The notes beneath the pieces were generated by a model. It worked only from the letters and a program-made list of their open reading frames with translations. It did not search any database and was not told the DNA's origin. A DNA stretch of 64,000 nt from Comamonas sp. lk (GTDB lineage: Bacteria > Pseudomonadota > Gammaproteobacteria > Burkholderiales > Burkholderiaceae_C): contig CAMBNY010000001.1 in NCBI GenBank assembly GCA_945869165.1, forward strand, positions 84,468 to 148,467, read 5' to 3'. A program made the position numbers and the translations under genes. Every line of letters starts with the position of its first letter. The first letter of the stretch is position 1. Positions 50,093 through 60,179 of the stretch are shown piece by piece.

Positions 50093-50572
50093 TCAGGCGC
50101 GCGCGATGGTTTCGGTGCGGCGGATTTTTTGTTGGAGTTGCAAAATGCCGTAAAGCAGCGCCTCAGCCGTAGGCGGGCAACCGGGTACATAGACATCAAC
50201 CGGCACGATGCGATCACAACCGCGCACCACTGAGTAGCTGTAGTGGTAATAGCCGCCCCCGTTGGCGCAGGAACCCATACTGAGCACCCAGCGCGGCTCG
50301 GACATTTGGTCATAGACTTTGCGCAGTGCCGGCGCCATCTTGTTGCACAGCGTGCCCGCCACAATCATGAGGTCGGACTGGCGCGGGCTGGCGCGAAATA
50401 CTTCCGAGCCAAAGCGGCTGATGTCATAACGCGCCGCAGCCGCATGCATCATCTCCACCGCACAGCAGGCCAGGCCGAATGTCATGGGCCAGATAGAGCC
50501 GGTCTTTGCCCAGTTGACGACTGCGTCGTAGCTGGTGGTGGCAAAGCCCTCTTTGAATACGCCTTCAATCAT
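50093..50572 (-). CDS. nuoB: NADH-quinone oxidoreductase subunit B
   Basis: 159 aa from ATG 50572 ([16 protein letters not shown]), 4 bp after nuoA; the track start overlaps nuoA. Terminal [4Fe-4S] cluster N2 ligands are in [10 protein letters not shown] (tandem Cys pair), [12 protein letters not shown] and [14 protein letters not shown]. It donates electrons to quinone. Confidence 0.97.
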   Translation of the reverse strand: MIEGVFKEGFATTSYDAVVNWAKTGSIWPMTFGLACCAVEMMHAAAARYDISRFGSEVFRASPRQSDLMIVAGTLCNKMAPALRKVYDQMSEPRWVLSMGSCANGGGYYHYSYSVVRGCDRIVPVDVYVPGCPPTAEALLYGILQLQQKIRRTETIARA

Positions 50573-50576
50573 GGTG

Positions 50577-50936
50577 TCATTCCCAGTCAAGGGCCCCTTT
50601 TTTCCATTCGTACACAAAGCCCACGACAAGGATGGCCAAAAACAGCATTACGGCCCAAAAGCCCACCGGACCAATTTCTTTGAGCGACACCGCCCAAGGA
50701 AACAGGAAGGCAATTTCCAGGTCAAACAAAATGAACAAGATGGCGACCAGGTAGTAGCGCACATCGAACTTCATGCGGGCGTCTTCAAAGGCTTCGAAGC
50801 CGCATTCGTAAGGGGAATTTTTGGCCTGATCAGGCCGGTTGGGACCGAGGATGTAACCCAGTACCTGGGGAATGATGCCGATAGCGACACCGACCAGAAT
50901 GAACAGCAAAACAGGAAGGTATTGGTCCAGATTCAT
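50577..50936 (-). CDS. nuoA: NADH-quinone oxidoreductase subunit A
   Basis: 119 aa, three-helix membrane subunit. [42 protein letters not shown] is the conserved cysteine-containing loop and TM2 acidic patch. First gene of the 14-gene nuo operon; the promoter should lie in the interval after the tRNA, where I could not fix hexamers. Confidence 0.97.
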   Translation of the reverse strand: MNLDQYLPVLLFILVGVAIGIIPQVLGYILGPNRPDQAKNSPYECGFEAFEDARMKFDVRYYLVAILFILFDLEIAFLFPWAVSLKEIGPVGFWAVMLFLAILVVGFVYEWKKGALDWE

Positions 50937-51011
50937 AGCTATGTAGGGCTCGTCCGACAGTAAGTCTGGTTATTTGCATGACCCTTACGGGCACGTAGTT
51001 CGTTCTTGCTA

Positions 51012-51099
51012 TGGTGCCGTCGGCGAGACTCGAACTCGCACAGCTTTCGCCACTACCACCTCAAGATAGCGTGTCTACCAATTTCACCACGACGGCGGC
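51012..51099 (-). tRNA. tRNA-Leu (anticodon GAG)
   Basis: Minus strand begins GCCGCCGTCGTGGTGAAATT and ends TTCGAGTCTCGCCGACGGCA plus encoded CCA. Anticodon stem CTATC/GGTAG encloses loop TTGAGGT, so the anticodon is GAG. The long variable arm (TGGCGAAAGCTGTGC region) fits a class II leucine tRNA. The acceptor arm 5' GCCGCCG and 3' CGACGGC pair at six of seven positions; position 5-68 is C-A. It lies between secG and nuoA, the usual place in Burkholderiales. Confidence 0.95.
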
Positions 51100-51215
51100 A
51101 TTTCAAACCAACAAGGCCAAGAGCTTCTGTGCCGCTCTCAAGGACCTGATTAGCCACTGAGTTTACCCTGATTTACAAAGGCTACCCGAGGGACTTTTGG
51201 ACTTTGTAACCAGGC

Positions 51216-51575
51216 TCAATTCGCCGGGATTTGGGCTGCGCCAGAGGCCGCAGGCGCTGGGGATGCGGCACTGGCCGACGCTGCGGCCGGGGCGGCGACG
51301 CTGGCCGCCTCTAGCACGCTACCGCTGCTGGCCGGGCGCAGGTTACCGAAATAGGCTAGGGCCAAAGTGGCGGTAAAAAATACGGTAGCCAGCACAGCGG
51401 TGGTGCGCGACAAAAAGTTAGCGCTGCCGCTGGCGCCGAACAAGCTGCCCGAGCCACCGCTGCCAAAAGCCGCACCCATGTCGGCGCCTTTGCCATGTTG
51501 GATCAAGATCAAACCGATCATCGAAATTGCGGAAATCATCTGTACTGTCAGGATGATCGTAACCAAATAACTCAT
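51216..51575 (-). CDS. secG: Protein translocase subunit SecG
   Basis: 119 aa. Two transmembrane helices (YLVTIILTVQMISAISMIGLILIQ and TTAVLATVFFTATLALAYFG) flank the conserved HGKGADMGAAFGSGGSGSLFGASGSANFLSR loop. A Pro/Ala/Ser-rich C-terminal tail follows. Auxiliary part of the SecYEG channel. About 33 bp after tpiA, in the same operon direction. Confidence 0.96.
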   Translation of the reverse strand: MSYLVTIILTVQMISAISMIGLILIQHGKGADMGAAFGSGGSGSLFGASGSANFLSRTTAVLATVFFTATLALAYFGNLRPASSGSVLEAASVAAPAAASASAASPAPAASGAAQIPAN

Positions 51576-51608
51576 CTTCTACTCCTGGAAAAAGCTGTTT
51601 GAACCGCT

Positions 51609-52352
51609 TTACTGCGCGGCCTGAATAATCGATAAAAAATCTGCCGCCTTCAAAGAGGCACCGCCAATCAGGCCGCCGTCAATATCGTGCTGGGCCAGCA
51701 AGGACGCGGCATTGCCGGCGTTCATGCTGCCACCGTACAAAATACGCACCCGGCCAGCGCTGGCACTGGCCGCTTGCAATTGCTGACGCAACACTAAATG
51801 CACTGCCTGTGCTTGTTCGGGGCTGGCTGTTTTGCCCGTACCAATAGCCCATACCGGCTCGTAGGCAAGCACAATTTCGCTAATGCAGTGACCGTTGAGA
51901 TGCACCACCGCTGCCAGTTGGCGCTTGATCACGGCTTCGGTATCGCCCGCTTCACGCTCGGCGAAAGTCTCGCCGACGCACACAATGGGTGTAATACCTG
52001 CGGCCAAGGCGCGCTGCGCTTTAGTGGCCACCAAGGTATCACTTTCCTGGTGGTACTGGCGGCGCTCCGAATGGCCCACCAAACAGAACCGTACGCCGAA
52101 ATCTTTGAGCATGGCCGCCGAGCTCTCGCCGGTAAAGGCACCGCTTTCTTGGGCCGATACATCTTGGGCGCCTAATGCCAAGGCACTACCTTGGGTCAGC
52201 GACTGCAATTGCGCCAAGTAGGGAGAGGGCACGCAGACCGCAACATCACAAGCCCAAGCTTGCCCGCCCTGGGCGAGCAAGGCTTGAACCAGCGCAGTAT
52301 TGGCCGCCAGCGAACCGTTCATCTTCCAGTTACCGGCAATCAGCTTTTTCAT
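51609..52352 (-). CDS. tpiA: Triosephosphate isomerase
   Basis: 247 aa from ATG 52352 ([14 protein letters not shown]), the universal TIM N-terminus with Asn11 and Lys13; the track start lies inside the upstream gene. Catalytic His in VGHSERR, catalytic Glu in [15 protein letters not shown] with the flexible loop 6, and the phosphate-binding GGSMNAGNA and GGLIGGASL. Interconverts DHAP and G3P. Start overlaps the oxidoreductase stop by 4 bp. Confidence 0.97.
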   Translation of the reverse strand: MKKLIAGNWKMNGSLAANTALVQALLAQGGQAWACDVAVCVPSPYLAQLQSLTQGSALALGAQDVSAQESGAFTGESSAAMLKDFGVRFCLVGHSERRQYHQESDTLVATKAQRALAAGITPIVCVGETFAEREAGDTEAVIKRQLAAVVHLNGHCISEIVLAYEPVWAIGTGKTASPEQAQAVHLVLRQQLQAASASAGRVRILYGGSMNAGNAASLLAQHDIDGGLIGGASLKAADFLSIIQAAQ

Positions 52353-53344
52353 GCACCGTCCCACTGCAAGACGATTTTGCCAATGTGCTGGCTCGCTTCC
52401 ATCTCGGCATGGGCCTGCGCCGCCTGCGCCGCCGGATAAGCTGCATGCAGCACCGGCTTGATTGCGCCGCTTTCCAGCAAAGGCCAAATATGGCGCTGCA
52501 AAGACTGGGCGATAGCGGCTTTGAAAGCGACAGGCCGGATGCGCAAGGTAGAGCCGGTAATCGTCAAGCGCTTACGCAAAACCAAACCGGCATTGAACTC
52601 CGCCTTCACCCCGCCCTGCACCGCGATAAACACCAAACGCCCATCTTCGGCCAGGCAATTGACTTCTTTGTTCACATAGGCACCGGCCACCATATCAAGC
52701 ACCACGTCCACACCGCGCTTGTTGGTGATGCGGGCCACCTCGGCCTCAAAATCCTGGGTTTTGTAATTGATGGCATGGTCCGCGCCCAAGGCCAAGCAGG
52801 CTTTGCATTTGTCGTCATTGCCTACGGTAACAATCACGGTAGCGCCCATAGCCTTGGCCATTTGGATGGCGGTGACACCAATCCCGCTAGAGCCGCCTTG
52901 GATCAGTATGGTTTCACCGGCCTGCAAGCGGCCGCGGTCAAAGACATTGCTCCACACGGTAAAAAAGGTTTCGGGCAAGCCCGCTGCGTCGGAGTCGCTC
53001 CAGCCCTTGGGCACTGACAGGCATTGGCCCACGGGCGCCACGCACCATTGCGCATAGCCACCACCGGCCACTAAAGCACACACACGATCGCCCACTTTGA
53101 AGCCCGCTGCTGCCATAGCCTGCGCGTCGCCGGACTCGATGACGCCTGCCACTTCGAGCCCCGGAATATCCGAGGCGCCAAGAGGTGCGGGGTAATGCCC
53201 CAGGCGCTGCAACACGTCCGGGCGGTTGATGCCGCTGGCCGAAACGCGAATTAGCACCTCGCCGCTAACGGCCACAGGCGCGGGCCGCTCAGCCAGGCGC
53301 AGCACCTCTGGCGCACCGAAACTGGAAATCTCAACGACTTGCAT
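52349..53344 (-). CDS. NAD(P)H quinone oxidoreductase, PIG3/zeta-crystallin type
   Basis: 331 aa member of the zinc-less medium-chain dehydrogenase family. [17 protein letters not shown] and [10 protein letters not shown] fit the catalytic domain; the Rossmann motif is [23 protein letters not shown]. Zinc-binding cysteines are absent, as expected for quinone reductases. Uses NADPH to reduce quinones or enones. It lies between pnp and tpiA, as is common in Burkholderiales. Confidence 0.93.
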   Translation of the reverse strand: MQVVEISSFGAPEVLRLAERPAPVAVSGEVLIRVSASGINRPDVLQRLGHYPAPLGASDIPGLEVAGVIESGDAQAMAAAGFKVGDRVCALVAGGGYAQWCVAPVGQCLSVPKGWSDSDAAGLPETFFTVWSNVFDRGRLQAGETILIQGGSSGIGVTAIQMAKAMGATVIVTVGNDDKCKACLALGADHAINYKTQDFEAEVARITNKRGVDVVLDMVAGAYVNKEVNCLAEDGRLVFIAVQGGVKAEFNAGLVLRKRLTITGSTLRIRPVAFKAAIAQSLQRHIWPLLESGAIKPVLHAAYPAAQAAQAHAEMEASQHIGKIVLQWDGA

Positions 53345-53413
53345 AGGCTAAAGACCCTTGTCCGCTGGTAATTCAATAGGCCGGTGGCCTTGCGGCAACC
53401 GGCACCCTATCGA

Positions 53414-55528
53414 TCAATGCTGTTCGTTGTGGACAGGACGATCGAGCAAGGCTTTCATGGACAACTTGACCCGGCCTTTTTCGTCCGTCTCGAGCACTTT
53501 GACGCGCACGATCTGGCCTTCAGACAGGTAGTCGGTGACCTTTTCCACACGCTCATGCGCGATCTGGCTGATGTGCAGCAAACCGTCTTTACCGGGCAGC
53601 AGGTTGACCAATGCACCGAAATCCAAAATCTTGGTGATCGGGCCTTCATAGACCTTGCCGATTTCCACTTCAGCAGTGATCTCTTCGATGCGGCGCTTAG
53701 CCTCCTCAGCCTTGGCTGGGTCGCTGGAGGCGATGGTGATGGTGCCGTCTTCCTCGATGTTGATTTGGGTGCCGGTCTCTTCGGTCAGCGCGCGGATCAC
53801 CGCGCCGCCTTTGCCGATCACGTCACGGATTTTCTCGGGGTTGATCTTCATCGTGAACAGACGCGGTGCGAAGTTGGAGACTTCGGCTTTGGCACCGGCC
53901 ATGGCTTCTTGCATCTTGCCCAAAATGTGCATGCGCGCTTCTTTGGCCTGGGCCAATGCCACTTGCATGATTTCTTTGGTGATGCCTTGGATTTTGATGT
54001 CCATTTGCAAAGCGGTAATACCGTGCGTGGTACCGGCCACTTTGAAGTCCATATCGCCCAAATGATCTTCGTCGCCCAAGATGTCGGTCAACACCGCAAA
54101 GCGGTTGTCTTCCTTGATCAGGCCCATGGCGATACCAGCCACGTGTGCCTTCATGGGCACGCCAGCGTCCATCAGCGACAAGCAACCACCGCAGACCGAA
54201 GCCATGGACGAGGAGCCGTTGGACTCGGTGATTTCAGACACCACACGCATGGTGTAGGGGAAGTCTTCTTTGCTGGGCAGGCAAGCGGCCAAAGCGCGCT
54301 TGGCCAGACGGCCATGGCCGATTTCACGGCGCTTGGGCGTGCCCACACGACCAGTTTCGCCGGTCGCAAACGGAGGCATGTTGTAGTGCAGCATGAAGCG
54401 GTCTTCGTAGTCGCCGCTCAGGGCGTCAATGCGCTGGGCATCGCGCTCGGTACCTAAGGTGGTGACCACCAGCGCCTGGGTTTCGCCGCGTGTGAACAGG
54501 GCAGAACCGTGGGTGCGGGGCAGTACGCCATTACGGATTTCGATAGCGCGAACGGTGCGCGTGTCGCGGCCATCAATCCGGGGCTCGCCCGCCAAGATTT
54601 GGCTGCGCACAATCTTGGCTTCGATTTCGAACAACAGGCCTTCTATGCCTACGCTGTCAAACGCAGCGCCTTCGGCTTTGAGTGCAGCCATCACGTCGGC
54701 ATAAGCGACGCGGCAGGCTTGGGTGCGGGCTTGCTTGTTGCGAATTTGATAGGCAGCTACCAGTTTGTCTTTAGCAAGGCCGTCGATCTTGGCAATCAGC
54801 GCTTCGTCTTTGGCGGGGGCTTTCCAGTCCCACACGGGTTTACCTGCGTCGCGCACCAGTTCGTGGATGGCGTTGATGGCGATATTGCCTTGCTCGTGGC
54901 CAAACACCACGGCGCCGAGCATGATGTCTTCGGACAATTGCTGCGCTTCGGACTCGACCATCAACACAGCCGCTTCGGTACCGGCAACCACCAGATCCAT
55001 CACCGAATCTTTGCGGGCGGTCTGGCCGGGGTTGAGGATGTATTGGCCATTGACATAACCCACGCGGGCCGCGCCGATGGGGCCGCTAAATGGGACGCCG
55101 CTGACAGACAAAGCTGCGCTGACGGCAATCATGGCGGCGATGTCTGCGTCCACTTCGGGGTTGAGCGACACGGTGTGCACCACCACGTGCACTTCATTGA
55201 AAAAGCCTTCGGGGAACAAGGGGCGGATGGGGCGGTCGATCAGGCGGCTGGTCAGCGTCTCGAACTCGCTGGGGCGGCCTTCGCGCTTGAAGAAGCTGCC
55301 GGGAATCTTGCCTGCTGCATAGCTTTTTTCCAGGTAATCCACCGTCAGGGGGAAGAAATCCTGGCCGGCTTTGCCTTCGGTGCGGGCCACAACGGTGGCC
55401 AAAACGACGGTGCCGTCCATATCGAGCAGCACTGCGCCAGTGGACTGACGGGCGATTTCGCCGGTTTCCATGGTGACCGTGTGCTGGCCCCACTGGAAGG
55501 TTTTACTAACTTTTTTAAACATGGTCAT
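53414..55528 (-). CDS. pnp: Polyribonucleotide nucleotidyltransferase (PNPase)
   Basis: 704 aa from ATG 55528 ([14 protein letters not shown]), with TGGAG 8 nt upstream; the track start is TTG two codons earlier. Two RNase PH domains, a KH domain ([20 protein letters not shown]) and a C-terminal S1 domain ([38 protein letters not shown]). 3'-5' phosphorolytic exonuclease of the RNA degradosome. The 213-bp leader between rpsO and pnp holds a terminator and a strong hairpin, probably sites of autoregulation as in E. coli. Confidence 0.97.
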   Translation of the reverse strand: MTMFKKVSKTFQWGQHTVTMETGEIARQSTGAVLLDMDGTVVLATVVARTEGKAGQDFFPLTVDYLEKSYAAGKIPGSFFKREGRPSEFETLTSRLIDRPIRPLFPEGFFNEVHVVVHTVSLNPEVDADIAAMIAVSAALSVSGVPFSGPIGAARVGYVNGQYILNPGQTARKDSVMDLVVAGTEAAVLMVESEAQQLSEDIMLGAVVFGHEQGNIAINAIHELVRDAGKPVWDWKAPAKDEALIAKIDGLAKDKLVAAYQIRNKQARTQACRVAYADVMAALKAEGAAFDSVGIEGLLFEIEAKIVRSQILAGEPRIDGRDTRTVRAIEIRNGVLPRTHGSALFTRGETQALVVTTLGTERDAQRIDALSGDYEDRFMLHYNMPPFATGETGRVGTPKRREIGHGRLAKRALAACLPSKEDFPYTMRVVSEITESNGSSSMASVCGGCLSLMDAGVPMKAHVAGIAMGLIKEDNRFAVLTDILGDEDHLGDMDFKVAGTTHGITALQMDIKIQGITKEIMQVALAQAKEARMHILGKMQEAMAGAKAEVSNFAPRLFTMKINPEKIRDVIGKGGAVIRALTEETGTQINIEEDGTITIASSDPAKAEEAKRRIEEITAEVEIGKVYEGPITKILDFGALVNLLPGKDGLLHISQIAHERVEKVTDYLSEGQIVRVKVLETDEKGRVKLSMKALLDRPVHNEQH

Positions 55529-55612
55529 GGTCAAACTCCATTACTTTCTCAACAGGTGGGAGGTGCAGGCCACCCCGCCAAAGCCCGGATTCAAAGTCAC
55601 AGCCCACGATGC

Positions 55613-55650
55613 CATTCCAGAGCCCCTTGGGGCCAAATTGCTCTGGAATG
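55613..55650 (-). promoter_or_regulatory. Stem-loop in the pnp leader
   Basis: Perfect 10-bp arms CATTCCAGAG (55613-55622) and CTCTGGAATG (55641-55650). The loop contains the self-complementary CCCCTTGGGG. It lies about 85 nt upstream of the pnp start. E. coli pnp mRNA carries a leader hairpin that RNase III cuts for PNPase autocontrol; this may be the equivalent here (inference by position). Confidence 0.55.
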
Positions 55651-55684
55651 ACACAGCTTCGTACTGCTTTCCCTGTCTCCGAAG

Positions 55685-55720
55685 TAAAAAACGCCTGAGC
55701 TAGTGTCCTAACTCAGGCGC
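55685..55720 (-). terminator. Rho-independent terminator after rpsO
   Basis: On the minus strand CGCCTGAG, a 12-nt loop, CTCAGGCG and then TTTTTT (arms at 55712-55719 and 55692-55699). It starts 22 bp after the rpsO stop and precedes pnp. As in many bacteria it is probably leaky, allowing part of the transcription to reach pnp. Confidence 0.9.
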
Positions 55721-55741
55721 TTCGTATTCATATTCCCGAAA

Positions 55742-56008
55742 TTACTTGCGCAGACCCAATTTGGCGATCAGTGCGGTGTAACGGTCTGCGTCTTTGTGCT
55801 TGAGGTAATCAAGCAATTTACGACGGCGGCTGACCATGCGCAACAGACCGCGGCGACCATGGTGGTCTTTGGCGTGGGTCTTGAAGTGGGGGGTCAGTTC
55901 GTTGATACGAGCCGTCAGCAGGGCGACTTGGACTTCGGGGCTACCGGTATCACCGGCTTGGCGGGCATTGTCTTTAACGACAGCCGCTTTGATTTCAGAT
56001 GCGATCAT
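55742..56008 (-). CDS. rpsO: 30S ribosomal protein S15
   Basis: 88 aa, the usual length less one. [54 protein letters not shown] is the conserved S15 core with the 16S rRNA-binding helices. Upstream of pnp, the conserved bacterial pair. GGAA lies upstream of ATG 56008. Confidence 0.98.
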   Translation of the reverse strand: MIASEIKAAVVKDNARQAGDTGSPEVQVALLTARINELTPHFKTHAKDHHGRRGLLRMVSRRRKLLDYLKHKDADRYTALIAKLGLRK

Positions 56009-56130
56009 GTGTGTTTCCGTAAAAATCTATAAGGACTTGCGATTGCGGCTGGAACTGCTGCAAACGTGCGCTTCGCGAACTGCAAAGCCTGTCGATTGTA
56101 ACCATGGTTGGCAATGCACCCAGCAGGCGC

Positions 56131-57456
56131 CTAGGGAGCGGGCCGCTGCATGGCGCAGCTTTCAGGCATGCGGGCCTGGGCGGCGGTCAGGGTTTTGATG
56201 ACTTTGAAGCCGTAGCCCGAGCCTTCCACGTCAAATTTCACCCCCGGCGCGCCTTGGCGCTCCATGACGCCCACCACCAGCGGCTGCTGAAACTGGTGGT
56301 CGCTGGCGCGCATGCTGCCGCTTTGGCCAGCCAAACTGACGCTCACTGACTCCAGGGCGCGCGCAATGTCTGCGGCCTCTGGGGCGGCCCCCTCGGGGCT
56401 GCCGCGCTTGCCGGCCTCTCCAATAGCCTGGGCCAGCGCCTCGACCATTAGCTGCATGCGCATATGCACATAGTCGTCATCCGGCTTGGGAAAACGCGCC
56501 CGGAATGCCCGGTAAAAGCCCTCGGCCTGTGCCGATTGCACATTAGGTAACCAATCGGCCACGGCAATAACCTTGCCCACACCCGCTTCGCCCATGGCCG
56601 CCGGAGCGCCCAGTGCATTACCGTAAAAGGTGTAAAAAGTGCCGTCAAAGCCCGATTCGCGCGCCGCTTTGACCAGCAGCGTCAGGTCCGGCCCAAAATT
56701 GCCGGTGACCACAGCCTGCGCGCCGCTGGCCTTGATTTTGGCCATGTAGGGCGCGAAATCTTTGATGCGCAAGAGCGCATGCAACTCATCGCCCGCAATA
56801 CGCACATCAGGCCTTTGCACCGCCAATTGACGCCGCGCCTCGCGCAACACGCTTTGCCCGAAGCTGTAATCCTGGCCCAGCAGGTACACCGACTTGAGCG
56901 CCGTGTCCTCGCGCAGCAGCTCCATCAGCGCTGCCATACGCATGTCGGCATGGGCGTCGAAGCGGAAATGCCAAAAGCTGCACTTTTCATTGGTCAGCGC
57001 CGGGTCCACGGCGGCGTAGTTCAGAAACACCACGCGCCTTGCCGGATCGCGGGCGTTGTGCTTGTTTACCGCGTCGATCAAGGCCGCGGCCACTGCCGAG
57101 GAATTGCCTTGCAAAATAATCCGTGCCCCGCCGTCGATGGCCAGGCGCAGGGCCGATAGCGCTTCTTGGGTCTGGCCCTGGCTGTCAAAACGCTCCAGTA
57201 ACAACGGCACCGACGATTTGCCCCAAGGCACGCCGCCGCGCGCATTGACGCGCTCTATAGCCCACACCACATTGCGGTACACCGCTTCGCCGCCGCTGGC
57301 GTTGGGCCCGCTCAAGCCCTCAATCAAAGCGAGCTTGATAGGCGCGGGCGCAAGCTGCGCCAAGGCGGCGATCGGGGCCGTTAAACCCACGCAAAAAGCC
57401 GCGCCAGATAACGCCAAACAAAGCCTTTTCAAGACCGCAGACAAAACAATAAACAT
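56131..57456 (-). CDS. ABC transporter substrate-binding protein, branched-chain amino acid type
   Basis: 441 aa. Signal peptide at 1-34 (LKRLCLALSGAAFCVGLTAPIAALAQ). The mature part is a type I periplasmic-binding fold (Peripla_BP_6/LivK-like): IKLALIEGLSGPNASGGEAVYRNVVWAIERVNARGG, ILQGNSSAVAAALIDAVNKHN, YLLGQDYSFGQSVLREARRQL, VVTGNFGPDLTLLVKAARESG. No permease or ATPase genes are adjacent, so it is a stand-alone component. Ligand unknown. No Shine-Dalgarno is evident before ATG 57456. Confidence 0.9.
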   Translation of the reverse strand: MFIVLSAVLKRLCLALSGAAFCVGLTAPIAALAQLAPAPIKLALIEGLSGPNASGGEAVYRNVVWAIERVNARGGVPWGKSSVPLLLERFDSQGQTQEALSALRLAIDGGARIILQGNSSAVAAALIDAVNKHNARDPARRVVFLNYAAVDPALTNEKCSFWHFRFDAHADMRMAALMELLREDTALKSVYLLGQDYSFGQSVLREARRQLAVQRPDVRIAGDELHALLRIKDFAPYMAKIKASGAQAVVTGNFGPDLTLLVKAARESGFDGTFYTFYGNALGAPAAMGEAGVGKVIAVADWLPNVQSAQAEGFYRAFRARFPKPDDDYVHMRMQLMVEALAQAIGEAGKRGSPEGAAPEAADIARALESVSVSLAGQSGSMRASDHQFQQPLVVGVMERQGAPGVKFDVEGSGYGFKVIKTLTAAQARMPESCAMQRPAP

Positions 57457-57549
57457 AAGGAAAAAAGCTTGAATTTAGGACAAACGCGCACACCTCGAAT
57501 GCATGCGGACCTCATGTCGAGGGCCGCGCAGTCTAATCGGAGCCATCCT

Positions 57550-57966
57550 ATGTTTTTGACAGCCACCACTTCCCCTTGGGCTATTCATTCCCTTTCCGCC
57601 GCCGATGCACTTACCCGCCGTAAAGCCTACGCCCAAGTCGGTCGCCTAGTGCGCGACCTGAGCGCAAGCGGCGCTACGCCTACACCCAAGCTGGCCGCCA
57701 GTCCGCTGCAAGAGGACGACAAAGCCTACCGCTTTAGCCTGGACTTGCCAGGCGTCGGCAAAGAGCATTTGCGCATCCAGATCGAAGACACCGTGCTGCG
57801 CGTGGAAACGCTAGAAGGTGCGCCGCGCAGTTACCGCGCGGTGTACGAATTTGCGCAGCAAATCGACAGCGCATCGAGTCAAGCGCGTATGGAGCACGGC
57901 GTGCTGCATCTGAGCCTGACGAAAAAACTGCCAGTGAGCAAGGCCGCTGAACTGAACATTTCCTAA
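57550..57966 (+). CDS. Hsp20/alpha-crystallin family small heat shock protein
   Basis: 138 aa from ATG 57550, preceded by CGGAG at 7 nt; the track start (57469) is TTG and gives a non-conserved leader. The alpha-crystallin domain covers about 55-138: KAYRFSLDLPGVGKEHLRIQIEDTVLRVE, then YEFAQQIDSASSQARMEHGVLHLSLTKK, with the GVL motif of the last beta strand. The A-x-x-x-n-I/L C-terminal I-x-I motif is reduced to ELNIS. ATP-independent holdase that prevents aggregation. Divergent from the binding-protein gene. Confidence 0.87.
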   Translation: MFLTATTSPWAIHSLSAADALTRRKAYAQVGRLVRDLSASGATPTPKLAASPLQEDDKAYRFSLDLPGVGKEHLRIQIEDTVLRVETLEGAPRSYRAVYEFAQQIDSASSQARMEHGVLHLSLTKKLPVSKAAELNIS

Positions 57967-57977
57967 GCGTAGCAATC

Positions 57978-59201
57978 TCAAAGTGACTGCAAAGGCCAGC
58001 GCGGCTGCACGTGAAAACCGTAGTCGCGCTTGGCTTCTTGGATGCCGCTTTGCAAGCGCATTGCGGCGGCCAAGGCGATCATGGCGCCGTTGTCGGTGCA
58101 CAGGTGCAGCTCGGGGTAATGCACCCGCACGCCGCGTGCTGCGCATTGGGCGTTGAGCTGCTCGCGCAGACTCCTGTTCGCGCCCACGCCTCCGGCCACG
58201 ACCAGTCGTTTTAAGCCTGTCGCCTTAAGCGCAGTCATCGATTTTTTGACCAGCACATCGGCAATCGCCGCTTGCGTGGACGCAGCCAGATCAGCCTGGG
58301 CTTGCACAGGCAATGCGCCAAAGCCCGGCGTGGCACCCGAGGCTAAGGTGTATTCCGAAGGCGCAATCGGCGCGCCATGCACGGCCACCATTTTTTGCGA
58401 CTGCACCAACACCGCCGTTTTGAGCCCCGCAAACGAAAAATCTAAGTCGCCGCTGTGCAATAAAGGGCGCGGCAAGGCATAGGCCTTGGGGTCACCCTGC
58501 TCCGCCAACGCCGCCAATGCTGGGCCGCCGGGATAGCCCAGGCCCATGAGCTTGGCGGACTTGTCAAACGCCTCGCCAGCCGCATCGTCAATCGTCTCGC
58601 CCAGCATCTCGTAACGGCCGACGCCATCGACGCGCATCAACTGCGTATGCCCGCCCGATACCAGCAGCGCCACAAAAGGAAACTGCGGCGGATCGGCGCT
58701 CAGAAATGGCGACAGTAAATGCCCTTCCAGATGGTGCACGCCCAGCACCGGTTTGTCCAAAGCTGCTGCCAGCGCACACGCCAGCCCCGCGCCCACCAAG
58801 AGCGCGCCCGCCAAGCCGGGGCCGCGCGTGTAGGCGACCACATCGACTTCGCTCAAGCTGCGCCCGGCAATGGCAATGACTTCGCTCGTGAGCGGCAGCA
58901 CGCGGCGGATATGGTCGCGGCTGGCCAATTCGGGCACCACACCGCCAAAGGCCTGGTGCATCTCCACCTGGCTGTACAAAGCATGGGCCAGCAAACGCGG
59001 CACGGCCTGGCCGTGCAGCTCGACCAAGGCCACGCCGGTTTCGTCGCAGGATGACTCAAAGCCCAGCACCAGCAGGGGCCGCGCGTCCGCGTTTGTAGGC
59101 CCGTCAGAAAGTTGGTTGCGCACGCTGGCCGCCGGCGTCACCGGCGACGCAGCCTGGTGTAGGCCCGGGGCACAAGGAGGTGCGGGATCGGCTTGGTTCA
59201 T
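57978..59201 (-). CDS. tsaD: tRNA N6-adenosine threonylcarbamoyltransferase
   Basis: 407 aa; makes t6A37 in ANN-decoding tRNAs together with TsaB, TsaC and Tsa[19 protein letters not shown] starts the ASKHA fold, and [11 protein letters not shown] carries the metal-binding histidines. [35 protein letters not shown] and [15 protein letters not shown] follow. The first 42 residues ([19 protein letters not shown]...) are a low-complexity extension beyond the usual ~340 aa, so the true start may be internal, for example the GTG at residue 27. Convergent with the Hsp20 gene. Confidence 0.95.
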   Translation of the reverse strand: MNQADPAPPCAPGLHQAASPVTPAASVRNQLSDGPTNADARPLLVLGFESSCDETGVALVELHGQAVPRLLAHALYSQVEMHQAFGGVVPELASRDHIRRVLPLTSEVIAIAGRSLSEVDVVAYTRGPGLAGALLVGAGLACALAAALDKPVLGVHHLEGHLLSPFLSADPPQFPFVALLVSGGHTQLMRVDGVGRYEMLGETIDDAAGEAFDKSAKLMGLGYPGGPALAALAEQGDPKAYALPRPLLHSGDLDFSFAGLKTAVLVQSQKMVAVHGAPIAPSEYTLASGATPGFGALPVQAQADLAASTQAAIADVLVKKSMTALKATGLKRLVVAGGVGANRSLREQLNAQCAARGVRVHYPELHLCTDNGAMIALAAAMRLQSGIQEAKRDYGFHVQPRWPLQSL

Positions 59202-59243
59202 AGCGGGCGCCAGTGTAGGCCAGCCCTACGCCACAATGCCGCC

Positions 59244-60110
59244 ATGCCTGACACCGCCCTCGCGCCGCACGACATCGAAAGCCTGGAGCGCGCCACGCTG
59301 GACGCCGTCTGCCCCGCTGCGCAAAGCGAGTTGCCGGGCTGGCTGCTGCCGTTTGATGCAGCCGACATCGGGCGGGCGCGCAGCGCCATTCCATTGCGTC
59401 ATGACGATCTGACCATCACTGCGCTGTCCGCTATCGAACAGCTTTATCGCGACCAGGGTTTGTCACCCAGGTTTCGCATCGCCAACACGCCGGGCCTGCG
59501 CCATTGGCAAGACCGCTTGTTGGAGCTGGGTTACCACCAAACCGCACCAGTGCATGTGCAAATAACCTCAATTGCGGACATGCAAGCCGCGGTCCTTCGT
59601 TTTTTTGAAACCGAGCGCAAGGGCTTTTTACTGAATGCAATGCAGGCAACAGACCTGGCAACGTCTGTACAAACTTTTGCGCCAACGCAGGATGGCGCAA
59701 TCCGGCGCGGCAAGGTCGTGGTGCTCGATACGCCCGCCCAGGCCTGGGCCAGCGTCTATACCGCGCAAGGCTTTGACCCAGCGGACGGCGCATTGCGCGT
59801 GCAGTTGCTCAGCCGCAGCCGCTTTGCCCGCTACGCCTATGTGCAAAGCGCGGGCGTGTCGCTGGCGGCGGGCACGGCCTGCATTAGCCGCGACTGGCTC
59901 AGCGTGCACGGCATGCGAACCCTGCCCCACGCCCAGGGCCAAGGCCTGGGCGCGTCCCTGCTGGCGGCATTTACCGACCTGGCACGCCAGTACGGCATTA
60001 GCCGCGCGTTTTTGCAAGTGGAGGCCGACAACGCCCCAGCGCTGGCCCTGTACCGCCGCTTTGGGTTTGACACCGCCTGGACTTACCACTACTGGAAAGC
60101 GCCCGCCTGA
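59244..60110 (+). CDS. GNAT family N-acetyltransferase
   Basis: 288 aa from ATG 59244 (MPDTALAPHDIESLER). The C-terminal domain is a GNAT fold with the acetyl-CoA-binding loop LPHAQGQGLGASLLAAFTDLARQYG and the ending LQVEADNAPALALYRRFGFDTAWTYHYWKAP. The N-terminal half (DLTITALSAIEQLYRDQGLSPRFRIANTPGL) looks like a degenerate GNAT half, as in two-domain members. Divergent from tsaD by 42 bp. Substrate unknown. Confidence 0.88.
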   Translation: MPDTALAPHDIESLERATLDAVCPAAQSELPGWLLPFDAADIGRARSAIPLRHDDLTITALSAIEQLYRDQGLSPRFRIANTPGLRHWQDRLLELGYHQTAPVHVQITSIADMQAAVLRFFETERKGFLLNAMQATDLATSVQTFAPTQDGAIRRGKVVVLDTPAQAWASVYTAQGFDPADGALRVQLLSRSRFARYAYVQSAGVSLAAGTACISRDWLSVHGMRTLPHAQGQGLGASLLAAFTDLARQYGISRAFLQVEADNAPALALYRRFGFDTAWTYHYWKAPA

Positions 60111-60179
60111 CCTTCGTGGGATAGGGCCACTGCATAAGCTCATACCCAGCAGCTCGCAACCCTCACCGACAATCGCCGC

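Noticed and set aside
54509-55651. 380-aa plus-strand ORF antisense to pnp, and similar long antisense ORFs at 53384-54457, 48276-49337 and 37225-38247
   Set aside because: They are mirror frames of strongly conserved genes in GC-rich DNA. Their His/Gly/Gln-rich composition is typical of such shadows.
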